This document shows positions 20,575 through 56,300 of a stretch of DNA of 64,000 bases, piece after piece. Every line of letters begins with the position of its first letter. Within the stretch, counting starts at the first letter, position 1. The translations under genes and the position numbers were made by a program. The notes below the pieces were generated by a model. The model worked only from the letters and a program-made list of their open reading frames with translations, was not told where the DNA came from and searched no databases. Source of the DNA: Dendrophyllia cribrosa (lineage: Eukaryota > Cnidaria > Anthozoa > Scleractinia > Dendrophylliidae); the NCBI GenBank assembly GCA_024195265.1, contig JAJLRJ010000010.1:5718302-5782301 (forward strand), in the 5' to 3' direction.

Positions 20575-20954
20575 GTTCTGTTTATTATATAAACACCAAT
20601 GAAATCAAACCATTTCACTTTTATATTTTTTTGTAGTCCTAAAGTAGAACAACGTAGCAACGGTGATCTTTTCACGTGTGAAGATAACATGTTATTCTTA
20701 CGTGTGAAGATATGATGTTTACGCGTGAAAGCTCACCTGGTATTTCATTGGTGTTTATATAATAAAAAAAGATCACACAAATGCAATGGTGTTTTGATGC
20801 CCAAGGTACAAGAGACAATCACGATGCTTCGTTTGACATCAACACGTAACCGCAAAGCAAAAGTGATTCACTGAATTGCTTGACATGTTTTTACCCTGGC
20901 AAATCACAAATCGCGTGTAACCGCTGGTTAACACGGTATACTAAACCCGTGTCA

Positions 20955-21704
20955 CAGTTATTTTCACATAACTTTACCGCGCGGAGCTGCGCGGTGTTGC
21001 GAAGTTCGTTGGAAAACCGGGTACTAGGCTGCAAACTAGTAAATTACGTTGCGAAGTACGGGACGTTTTTGGAAACTTGGAAACGAAGTTCGCAACTTCA
21101 CTCCCGCCAAAGTACGTGTTTTCACGATGCATGAAACTCTCGAGCTCTGACATCGTGAAAACACGCTCGAGAGTTTAATGCATCGTAAAAACACGTACTT
21201 TGGCGGGAATGAAGTTGCTACTTCGCAACGTAATTTGCTAGTTCGTAGCCTTGCACCTCTACCGTGGTCAAACGTCCGAGGCGTTTTTCGTTTTATTTAG
21301 TGGGATTTTATTTAATATTAAATGGAAATATGGGCAAGGATGTATAAAAAAAATTAGTTGACGCTACCATTTTTTAATTTTTCTCAAAATGATGAGCTTT
21401 TTTCCGTTGAAAACTGACAAAAACTATTTGCGCCTGATCGAAATTATGTTGGCAAATGGCGCCGACAATTCTGCAGTTGACAGTTTTTAAACGCTTGGAA
21501 CTTTTTTGGTAAACTTTCAAATCGTTAGGTAAATTGACAGTGTATTGGGAATGTATTAAACTTTAAACAGCGAAAATGACAACCTTAACTTTTAATTACT
21601 TTGCTTAACTTTTGCAAATTTCTTTCGTTTGACCGCGGGTTAACCTTGCACCCAAATTCCCAACGAACTTCGCAACACCAAGCGGTAAAGTTATGTGAAA
21701 ACTG
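20955..21704. mobile_element. 750-bp TIR element with internal palindrome
   Basis: Ends CAGTTATTTTCACATAACTT and complement of CAGTTTTCACATAACTTTAC; both continue into GGTGTTGCGAAGTTCGTTGG. Three-base TCA flanks both ends. A second palindrome (21026-21251, AGTACGTGTTTTCACGATGC arms) lies inside. No transposase frame. Confidence 0.7.
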
Positions 21705-21944
21705 TCATAAAATTCACAATGTTTAGAAAGGGTTGTCATGGGGAATAATTTATGTATTCGCATATAACAGTAAACGCTGTAGCTTGAAATCATCTTAGTT
21801 TAATTTTGTGCCAACAAGTATACAGCCACTCCCAGTTTTTCATCTTGGAAGTGTATATATAAAAATATATAACATTTAAAACGAATTTGATCTTCCCCAT
21901 ACTTATACATTCCTTTCGCACTTCTTATGTTTAGTTTATCAGTT

Positions 21945-22200
21945 AGAGCGATTTTCGATTGAGTATCGAAAGTAATTTCGTCATTGCTTTGGTTTTGCGT
22001 TGCTGTGCTTTGTGATTGGCTAAAAAATCTCGCGCCATCTTTTCAACCAATCAGAGATAAAACCAAAACCTCGTGACTTGCGTGCAAGCATTTTTTCCCG
22101 CGCTTGGCGCTCGCACGCTGCATGTGTTTTCTTCGAGTTCTGATTGGTTCATTGGATTGTCGGCGTTTTTGTGATTACTACACTCAATTGAAAATCGCCT
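21945..22200 (-). repeat. CCAAT-rich dispersed element, copy 1
   Basis: About 255 bp with terminal inverted repeats around GATTTTCAATTGAG. Contains several ATTGG/CCAAT words in GATTGGTTCATTGGATTGT and AACCAATCAGAG. Inverted relative to copies at 28325-28782 and 30310-30579. Confidence 0.75.
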
Positions 22201-22589
22201 TAAAAATCTCATTACTTTCCAAATATCTTGTTTTCTATTGCCTATTTTAGACTTTGTTTCCGTGACAGCTAAAAAAAACTCTGTACCATATAGTTAATCT
22301 CACAAATATTAATTCTATACTGGGCTAATTAATTTTTTCCCGCAATTGAACGGTTGTCTGAAAATTGATAAATTATGAAAATGATTATAGTGAAAAATAA
22401 AACTCGGCAAAACACGTCATTGGGTAAATTGCGATTCGGGATAGAGATAAATATTTCTTCGGGTGCTCTTAAAATCCCCCATTTTTTTAGTTCATAAATT
22501 AATATTGTTATGATTTAACATACCTTCCTAATTACAACCTAGGTATATACGATTTACAAAAATTAGCTCAATCCTGGAGACAAGCCTTA
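22201..22589. other. Intergenic AT-rich stretch
   Basis: No gene, repeat or structure recognised. Confidence 0.4.
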
Positions 22590-22810
22590 AGTAAATAAGT
22601 CTGTGGATGAAATCCTAAAGTGTGGCCATTCAAATGAAAGCTACTGAGCAGTACTTTCCTGTGGTGCTGTTTATTATGCTGTACAAGGTGGTTCTAACTT
22701 TTGAGTCTGTGGATAAAATCCTAAGTGTGACCATTCAAATGAAAGCTATCGAGCAGTACTTTCCAAGGTGGTTCTAACATTAACGTCTGTAGATGAAATC
22801 CGAAAGTGCA
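22590..22810 (+). repeat. ~105-bp repeat family, two tandem units plus part
   Basis: Units carry GTCTGTGGATGAAATCCTAA and CAAATGAAAGCTATYGAGCA followed by GTACTTTCC. Same family as 44505-45095 but opposite strand. Confidence 0.8.
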
Positions 22811-23264
22811 GTTATATAAATGAAAGCTGTTGAGAACCGGTTTTCTGTGGTCTGGTGGCTTCTTCATATGCTGCCAAACCAAATTAAGTTTCTTTGTTTT
22901 TCTTCTGAGCATGAAAAACTTAGAACACTTACGCAATAAAACGGTTGTGTTTACCACGTGATAACAGAGGTCAAATCCACATGAAAGCAAATGCTCTTAT
23001 TATTGAAAAGTTAAAACACTGGTTTAATTTTACCACCGGCCTTTGCTGTTTAAGAAACCTTAGAAGCAATGTCCTGCATGTTTTAAGTAAGTGATTGGCC
23101 CAGCCATACACTGTTTCTTGTAACAACAAATTGCTCAAGTTGAGGATGAATTTTTTTTGATGGGGTAAAGAAGAAACAAGACAGGCCAGAGAGACCAGCC
23201 CTCACCTTTTAGTCTTCGTTTCATGTTTTAAAATTACAGAAAAACTTTCAATTCGAGAGTGTGA
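22811..23264. other. Intergenic, no feature recognised
   Basis: Unique-looking sequence. The 89-codon minus frame over 22721-22990 is largely repeat-derived. Confidence 0.4.
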
Positions 23265-23425
23265 TTGAACACGAGCAGTACTTTCCTGTGGTACTGTTTA
23301 TTATGCTATGCACGGTGATTCTAACTTTCAAGTCTGTGGATGAAATCCTAAAGTGTGACCATTCATATGAAAGCTATTGAGCAGTACTTTTCTAACTTTT
23401 GAATCTGTGGATGAAATCCTAAAGT
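23265..23425 (+). repeat. ~105-bp repeat family, further units
   Basis: GAGCAGTACTTTCCTGTGGT then CAAGTCTGTGGATGAAATCC, twice. Confidence 0.8.
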
Positions 23426-23881
23426 GGTGCTGTTTAATGTGTTGTGCAATGTTGTATTAATTATATAATTATATATATATATGTTGTGTTGTTTATTATG
23501 TTGTGCAAAGTAAGTCTAATAACCACAACTTGGCCTTTCTCGTTTTAATTCTGACCTAGTTAATTTGTGACGTAATAGCAATAGTTTCACGGTGTCGCCA
23601 TTTTGATCGGGAAGGCCCTGGGAACGAGGTTGGAGAAATTGGTGACAAAGGCTGTTGTTCCCATTCCCCCTCTGACGGCGCTGTGGTAGCAATTCGGCTT
23701 ATGCGCACGCGTATCACACTGTGAAGTAACAACAGACTTGCAATCCAATAAATTCTTAATATTTTGAAGTACCAACTGAACAACATTCATTTGTAATTGA
23801 AATCATGAAATTTTGCTCCACACTGTGGACGTTCTACTGTTCAAAGAAAGCAAGTAAGGAAAAAAAAAGACGCCATAAAAG

Positions 23882-23887
23882 TTTATT
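23882..23887 (-). terminator. Candidate poly(A) signal for the ABCG gene
   Basis: AATAAA on the minus strand about 260 bp past the ABCG stop codon. The nearest well-placed signal I could find; unproven. Confidence 0.4.
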
Positions 23888-24147
23888 GTCCTAAACATGA
23901 ATGGATCCCTAAAACGGTACCCTTTATAAACCCCTAAAAATATACTCCATCGCATGAATCTAAACTTAACAAATATCGGTTCTATAAAATTGAAAGTCAC
24001 GTTTACAAAACTACCACCCAACGCAATTCAATTCAAACATACCCACACAAAACAAAATTCCACCGCAAGCTCGCTTTCAAAACAGTCAAAAGCTTGCAAA
24101 TGAAGCGCATTTCTTGAACGTTTTCCGACTATGCGAACATCTCTTTG

Positions 24148-48105
<23,958 letters not shown>

Positions 48106-49168
48106 CGGCTCCAACCACTAGCAATTACCGGATATATTATGTCTCAATTTTTTTGAGTCATGTGAGAACGTCTTTGTCCGTCTTTAGTCGTCTCAAAGTT
48201 CAAAATTGCGTAAATTAATTAATAATTTATGGGTCGCACTTCCAGCAAATTTCCAATTTTCCGCACAACTTGCGGTTCAATAGAACAGGTTGCAAACCAC
48301 CGACACTCGACAAATAACCCTACGATCTGGCGATTTTCCGTAAATTGTGGAATTTCTTTCAACCTGCTAAGATTTCAAGTCGGGTCACATCATGTTCATA
48401 ATTTATTTTTTTGCCGCAAAACGTTTTGGTTTATTACGTCATAGTCTTTTTCTCAAATAAATTACTATTTCGAAAAGTTTTACATATGTAAGCTACATAA
48501 ACAAAATGTTAACTTCGAATAGTAAATGATATCAAAATGTAAGTCAATATTTCGTATTAAAACCGCAAAAAAATATTAATCTCATAAAGGAAATAAAGAT
48601 TTCAGAGATAATTTTGTGTGTGGAGGCACGGTTGCTATACGAAACCAAAATCGAGTAGCACACTATTTCACAGCTTTTGAGAATTGCATACGGGTTTGAT
48701 ATGGAATACGATTTCAGAATAAGATGTTAAATCCATCAGATTTTAATGGCTATAAACTCAAATTTGTTGCTGAGATTCAAGAATTTTTATTCAGGACAAA
48801 ACGTGCCCAAGTAGGATTGTTATTTTTCCTTCGACCTCCCAAGTTATCTAAACCGGAAATCCAGTGTTAAGTTGCATATTTGATACACGTGGCGATTGAA
48901 AACAAAGGCAGCGTTTACTAGAGCCCAGGACTTTTGCAGCTGTAGGCCCAATATACTATTGCTCAAATGGTATTATGTGAGTTTTATAAAGCAATAAAGC
49001 AAATATTGATCAACAAAATAATGAATAATACCTTTTTCTGTTTTTAGAAAACAAATATGATTATAAAATGCTCAAGGAAATGCGCGCGCTATGATTGGTT
49101 AAACCGAGTTCATTATAACTCGATAAAGCACGCGCGTGACGTAAGGTTCATTATAACTGTTTTTATTT
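48106..49168. other. ABCG 5' flank and intergenic
   Basis: Must hold the ABCG promoter; no TATA box recognised. AT-rich, no gene. Confidence 0.4.
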
Positions 49169-49372
49169 TATAAAAGAAATAAAAAAACTTGTTCCTCGTG
49201 CATTATTGAGTTATATTAGCACTCAGGGATTTTTAAGAACACTCGAGAAGTGCGAGAAGCACTCACCTTTGGCTCGTGCTTCTCTGCACTTCTCTCATGT
49301 TCTTAAAAATTCCCGCGTGCTTATATAACTCAATAATGCACTCGGCGCGTTTTTTATTTCTTTATTATGTTT
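49169..49372. mobile_element. Foldback MITE, TGCATTATTGAGTTATAT arms
   Basis: Arms run AAAGAAATAAAAAAACTTG, CGTGCATTATTGAGTTATAT, TTTTTAAGAACA and face their complements; the centre is GAAGCACTCACC. Confidence 0.75.
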
Positions 49373-49858
49373 TTTTTTCTCTGATCTCCATGTACGGCTC
49401 AGAATAGCTTGCGAGCAAGCTCCTTTCAGCAGATGAAAGGAGAGCAGGCAATTTTTATTTTCATAATTTTTTGTTAAAAACTCAATTTGTTATTGTTGCC
49501 AACTATTTGTACAAAAATAACAAGATAAAAATTCCTTTTTTTGTGGTTTCCTTTAGTGACCTTTAGTGTGAACCAGATTGTTAAAAAAATCAAAATCCAA
49601 ATTCTACTTTCTTGTCCTCATAAATTTAACATAGCATTAGTGCACAGTTGTTAAAATATCAAGAGAATTAATCTTGGGTGATCATAACCTCAATTCTCAT
49701 GTCCTCTCTGATTGATTAAGCATTGATATTACAAGGAGAAATTTGATTCTGATCTCTGGTCTGTGTTAATCTTCAAGTATAAACACAGCATATACACTAC
49801 TGATTAAAATTTGCCTAATTTGAACAAATGAAAGGGTAAGACAAGTTCTCAAGGAATC

Positions 49859-50272
49859 AAAGGGAGGGTTTCACAGTTCGGCGCATGTGCAAGCTATGAC
49901 GTAACCCATTTAATTTCATTGTTTAGACCAATCGGAAGCGAGTGGATAACTCTGGCGGGAAATTTGCCCGTGAAAATATCGCAGTCAGTCAGCTGATTGA
50001 ATGGATGATTATACATACCCATGTGCTCCATGAAAGCCACCAGAGCGTAGAATAAATCCTTCGGGTCAAAGGTTTTATTCAGTGTTGACTTTGTCGGTGT
50101 AATCCGTTGAAATTTTCTGTGAATTTTGGCCATCCTTCGCTTTGTTTGGACTAATTATAGCATGTGATTATTGAAGTAAATGTGAGAGGTTTTTAACCGA
50201 TAAAATATTGGTAAGAAAGCGAACAAAGCATTTTAATCTGTGCACATGCGCCGAACCGTGAAACCATCCCTT
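49859..50272. mobile_element. 414-bp TIR element, GGTTTCACAGTTCGGCGC ends
   Basis: ~33-bp inverted repeats (AAGGGAGGGTTTCAC, then TTCGGCGCATGTGCA). The internal 79-codon minus frame is not a known transposase. Confidence 0.75.
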
Positions 50273-50918
50273 TAACAGTTCCTTTTCAATGCCATAATAG
50301 CTGGTTGCTGGCGACGAATGACAGCTCTGCAATATGAGTGGAATTTATGTGAAATATGAACATATGAAAATCATATATTAATCACATGTTATATTATAAT
50401 TTGTTGGCATGTGAGCAAAAAAATATAAAAAATTCAACTTTCCATGCACAACACAGGTTTTTTCCTTTTTTCTTTTCAAATCTTTTATTTACATTTCAAT
50501 TCTAGTTATTGCACAGCAATTGAGTTATTATAATAAAATAATACGTGATTGGTTAAATTGCTAAAAATCAGAATAAGGATCACAAAAATTAGATCATAGT
50601 GACCAGAGTCAATAGAATGAGATTTTGTTTCCTTACACATGTAGCAACAAGAGATAAGGTTTGCCCTCCATTTTTCTTTGAGTCACGATTGCCATATACA
50701 TTTCCGGTTACTTGGCTTCCCTGTGGTACAGCCTTCATTTATAAAACATATAATAGTAACAACGTGGTTTGCAGAAACCATGACTGAATGAAAGGAGTAA
50801 CTCTTCTCTATGTCAGACATCTTATCTTGTTTGCTTTCAGATGTAAAGCTTCTTTTTAAAATATGCGATGAATGTTTGGGTCTTTCTGCATGTCCCGGTA
50901 CCCGTGGTCTTCTATTGT

Positions 50919-51279
50919 TAGCCTGCGTAGCAGACGTCGGGGAGAAGGGAACTGGGGAGAGAGGGAAAGGACGCCTGCAATAAAGACCCCCATTTGCTCA
51001 TTTTTGCGGACGCTGGCGGCCGCAAATTCTGATTGGCTTATTCGTGCCGGGCGGTAAACAGCAAATTCCAGCGAGAATTCTTCTATGCGTAAAAGTGCTT
51101 GTTAGTTTCTGATTGGCGAACGGATTGATAGTTGACGTAATTCGATTACAAGGAAATCGGTGGGCGTAATGCGAATAGCCCGGTTCTTATAGCAGGCGTT
51201 CGTTCCCTTCTCCCCCTCTTCTTTTTCGTGCCCCCTCTCTTCTTCCCCCCCTCCACATTTACGCCTGCCACGCAAGCTA
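50919..51279. mobile_element. MITE with perfect 8-bp target duplication TCTATTGT
   Basis: Ends TAGCCTGCGTAGCAGACG and complement of TAGCTTGCGTGGCAGGCG. TCTATTGT is present at 50911-50918 and 51280-51287. Subterminal GGGGAGAAGGGAAC words face their complement. Family shared with 17362-17516 and a half-copy at 38463. Confidence 0.88.
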
Positions 51280-51689
51280 TCTATTGTTTGTGAGGTATTG
51301 TATTTTTGGTCTTGTTTTGCATTTGTATTATTGTGGTTCTTTGTTCCTTTTGTTTTACATAATATGTGCTCCGGTACATGCAGAAGGAACCAAATGTTTG
51401 TTATGATGCACAAAACATATTTGTTTTGTGATATATTGGGCAAACTGCTGTGCAGGAACTTGACCCCCCATTATGGGCTCCTGACATTGGTTTTACATTT
51501 ATCTGGTACCGACAGTCTTTGCGCTAGAATGGGGTTCTTGGAAAGTTCTGTTGTATTTTTATTGAAAATATACCATAAAAGTTTGTTGCACATGCACATG
51601 AGTATAGGCTACTTGGAGCCTCTTGTTAACTCTTGAATACATTTGGGTCTATAGCATGTGGGTAGTTACTCTTGATCACTTGATTGGCT

Positions 51690-52035
51690 GTAAAGATTAA
51701 TCCCCACATCACTAAGGGAAAGACTTGTGCTTAATATTTTGCATAAAAATTAATTAATATATTGCAGAAATTAGATATTCATATCACTAAGAGAAAGACT
51801 TACACTTTATATTTTGCAGAAAAATTAATTAATATAAGATATTGCAGAAATTTGATATTTGCATCACTAAGGGAAGACTTAAGCTTAATTATGCTTAATA
51901 TTTTGCAGAAAAAATAATATATTGCAGAAATTAGTTATTTACATCACTAAGGAAAGACTTATGATTAATATTTTGCATAAAAAATCATTAATATATTGCA
52001 GAAATTAGATGTTCACATCACTAAGAGAAAGGCTT
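51690..52035. repeat. ~78-bp tandem repeat upstream of GPLD1
   Basis: Four to five units of CATCACTAAGRGAAAGACTT, TTAATATTTTGCA, AATTAATATATTGCAGAAAT. Ends about 300 bp before the GPLD1 start codon. Confidence 0.88.
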
Positions 52036-52209
52036 TTGTGTAAACGTTCCTGAAAAAACACAAGTCGCTCATTAAACCTGCATTTATAACTAATCTTTAT
52101 ACTTGAGAAGCTTAATTTATGCACTTACTTCAATTCTTTGAGAGCAAAGAAGACGAACATTTGTCTTTCAGATTTCTTGATTTCCATTTTCTCCGTTAAA
52201 ACGTGCAGA

Positions 52210-52218
52210 TATATAAAA
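52210..52218 (+). promoter_or_regulatory. Candidate TATA box of GPLD1
   Basis: TATATAAAA 116 bp upstream of the ATG, with no intervening ATG in a better context. Confidence 0.45.
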
Positions 52219-52333
52219 TGGAAGACGAAAATAACCTGATTTTTCTCACAACATTTCCTCAGATCTTCACATTTGACTGAACATTTGACAACCAAACCAT
52301 CTGAGCCCACAGATCAACAGCGGTAAATCCAAA

Positions 52334-52675
52334 ATGGCGGCATTTCGTAGCAGATTTGTTACATTTCTCTCTGTCCTCTTTCTCCTTTCCTTCGTAACTC
52401 CGCAAGTTAATTCTTGTGGAATGAGCACGCATATAGACATTGCTCATCAGGCTATCAACTGGTTCAAGGATTCAAGAAATGGGACGGACTACAGAGAAAT
52501 AATCCTAAAACACCAAGACGCATTTATAGGCGGTAATCCCTACCCCGATGCAATGTATTCTAGTTTTTGTTATTTGGGGAAATTTCATTCGATCGCCGAA
52601 GATACACATTGGGCTCCATTCCTTAATGCTACTGTCAATTACATCAGAAGGAAATACCCAAAGCCCTGGGACCAG
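52334..52675 (+). CDS. GPLD1: GPLD1 exon 1
   Basis: Signal peptide and the first zinc-ligand motifs; ends PKPWDQ before GTTAGT, phase 0. Confidence 0.95.
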
Positions 52676-53326
52676 GTTAGTAGGGAATAATATATACAGA
52701 CCACACAGGTAAGTAAATTGTCATTAATGGAACTTAAGAGATTGGATGTCAGCTTTAATAATAGGGATTTGGAGTAGTTATCGTATAAGGAGCTGTCAAC
52801 ATATTCACTTGGTCCCCGCTTAACGTCAACAGGTCGTTAAAATCGTGAAATGCTACTTAAACCGTGATTCTTTCTTCCTCCCAAAAAATTATCCAGTAAG
52901 CGTTTAACTACGCCGGTGGTAAATTGCGTAACAAATGCATGACCGTGACTGATCATCATTCTGGACCCCAGGTCACTCTACAAGGTTAGGTAGTTTTACA
53001 CAACATCAGCAAAACAAAGAACTCAGCTTTCTTTTTACATCAGGAAGAACGAGGAGTGGACGGTCGGTGAAGACAACAAACAAAGCTGTACTTTGGATGT
53101 AATTTAATTAGTAAAAAAGTAAGGAATGTTTTTTTTTTTCGTGAAATGACCATTTTATTCTCCGTGAAACGTGAAATGACAATTTTATTTTTTGTGAAAC
53201 GTGATCCAGACCCCCCCTTTACCACCCTCATACAAAGGGTGCCGCTGGCTGCCGCTATCGGTCCATTTATGAGCATACTGAAGATAGACCACAACACTAG
53301 GGACTACCCGGGGACTACGTCCCCTG

Positions 53327-53365
<39 letters not shown>

Positions 53366-56300
53366 GAATTATATAAGAACAGAGTTTGTGACTGGATAAT
53401 GATAAAGATTATGGTAATGATGACAACAATTTTGTTGATGGTGATGAGGATTATAATCATGGTTATGATAATGACTACAAGAAAAATAATGGTTAGCACG
53501 ATGAGGGTGATGATGAAAATGGTCTTGGTGATGATGACGATGGTCATGATGATGACAACAATTTTGATATAGGGTAAGGGTTTCAGAGTCCACCCCACCT
53601 AAAAATATACAGAATACCCCCCCACCCTACCTAAAAATATACAGAGTCCCCACCTCCCCCCCCCCCCCCCCCCCCCCCCCCACCCCATCTAAAAATATAT
53701 AAAATATGCCCTGGAACTCACTTCCACTGGCTCAAAACAAGTCTGAGACATACTGTATTGACTGGACTTCCCCGGCTTAAAGAGGCCTGGGACAAAGCCA
53801 GCAGGCCTGGCAACTTAGATTTTTGGATTGGTGCGAAAACGTATTTGCATTGTTCAATGACCAATGTTTCATTTTCGACTTTCATTTAAAATTAATTTTC
53901 ATACAGTAAACGCAGTTGTTTTAAGATTATCGGCAACAGGTATCGATTGAAGTTTAATCTAATCTAATCCAATATGCCTTTCCCTCACACTGAGGAGTAA
54001 AAGGAGGCACATTGTTGGTTTGCAGGATTTATGATAACAAAAGTTTATCCCTACTGTAAATTCGTTTAGAGTTTTTGAATAGACCCTTCCATGGTTTTTT
54101 CAACTTTTGATATTGGCCATGTAGCGAGAATCTAACGACACTGCTGGAAAGAGCACCTCAAAATAAATTGGTAAAATAGCCAAGTTTGTGAGTCGTATCT
54201 TGTAAAATTGCAAAGTTATAGCTTCACGAAGTCTGGAAATTTTACAGGTTTGTATGCTGGCGGGCAAGTTTGTGCCCCCCAGCATACAAACGTCTGTAAA
54301 ATTTCCCGACTTCGCAAAGCTATAACTTTGCAATTTTACAAGATACGACTCACAAACTTGGCTATTTTACCAATTTTGAGGTGCTCTTTCCAGCAGTGTC
54401 GTTAGATTCCCACTACATGGCCAATATCAAAAGTTGGAAAAAACCATGGAAGGGTCTATTTACAGTCTCCCTCATCAGTTCATTCCAGCTTTTGGTAGTT
54501 CTTGGGGAAAAAAACGAATATTTGTAACACTGTCTCAAAGTAGGAACACTATATTTGAAATCGTGGCTATTTCTTGTGCGCTTACAACCTGGAAGTAGGT
54601 ATTCATCCTTGGCAATGCCCACTAGTCCGTGGAGAATTTTGAAGTAAATGAATAAGAAGTTGGAAACAAGAAAACATTGCTTTGTAGAGAGGTGGCCTTT
54701 ATGGGAAGGTAGCCATTAGTAGAGATTCTACTGTATCTTTTTTTTCCGATCGAAACGTATTTGTAACAAAGCATTATGTCACTAAGTTTTCAGCTGATGG
54801 AAGCTGGAGTGAGTGAGTGAGCAAGTGAATTAGCCACCACTACCGAAACCCGTTCATTGCGCTTGCGCATATGCACGGCTTCAAAATGGGCAAAAAATGA
54901 TTTATTCTGGCATATGATCTAACTATTTATAGGACACAGAGAAGCTGGTCGCTTTTACTCTTGGGTTTGTATCGCATCAAGTTGCTGATGTAACTTGGCA
55001 CAGTTTGGGGATTAATCAAGGATTCCTGACCACCATGGGAGATGTCAATTTCTTTGGCTCCTTTTCTGCTGCGCATAACATTGGTGACCCTGGTGGAGAC
55101 ATGGTTGCTTCATTTGAGGGTGATACAAGCCAAATACCCTCAGGCATAAGAGAATGGTAAATTGTATACAGTTGAAGGTTTCTACACCAGAAGAGGTCAT
55201 AATTCATGGGTATAGCTGAAATGAGTTTTAACCCCTAAGAGGTACCAATTCTTAACTAACACATGTCATATTCTGTCAAATTTATAGGCTCAATACCCTA
55301 AAAGGTATAGCGATAATTTTTAAGGTGGTCATTTTAGATTTTAACACCCAAAGCAGTATCAATCAACAAATTTTGACCTCTAAAAGGTACGACGAGCACC
55401 CTCATCATTGTACATACACTGTAATTATTGGAGTCCCTCCCCCTTACATGAACAAATGTATACTAATAATTTATTGTAACTAAGATTTCATGCTAAAGCC
55501 GGGGGTTTTCAGGAAGTTTAGTCTGGGATAGGGTATACGTAATCAGAGATTTTTGGTCTAGAATAGGGTATTATTTTCTGTGAAACTGATCAGTTGTGTG
55601 AAGAATTTAGTCTAGACAAGGTTTACTGACAAATTAATGGCATTTAAAAATCGGTACAGCAGGCAGTATGGCATTCTTTCTGACCCCTAAAACAGCGAGT
55701 CTGGAATAGGTCTAGAATTGGGTAGGGTTTTTTGGTGTTTAGTCTAGAATAGGGTTGCAGCTAAAATGGTTTGCAGCTAAAATGATCCAGTATAGGTTAA
55801 GGGTCTCAGAGTCCCAGCAGCACACCCCCACCCAAAAATTTGCAGAGTACCCCCCCCCCCTCCCCCACCCCCACCCCGGGTATAAAAGTAAGATCTCTGG
55901 GAACATAGGTTATGAACTGTGAGTCACTTGCTTGAGAGACATGCATTATTGTAGTTCTAACTTTTGAGTCTCTCAATGAAATCCTGTGGTGTGGCCATTT
56001 AACATTCAAATAAAACCTCTTGGGCAATACTTTTGCATGGTAACATTAATTTTGTTTTCAATATTCTACAAAAATTAATATGATTTTTCAGTCTTGAATT
56101 TTTTCTTTTTGGCACTCTTGGGAAATTGGGTTAATTTGGTCCTGCCCTGGCCTTAAACCCAGGGGTGTAGCTAAGAAAACACTTAGCAGGCTCATCAACT
56201 TGCCCAGCCAGTTTCTCTGGCTTGTGCACCTTCAAGCAGTGTTCCAGATAAGAGAGGGGTCTCAGGTCAAAAACCCGACAAGGCTGGCTTCCTGACCTGA

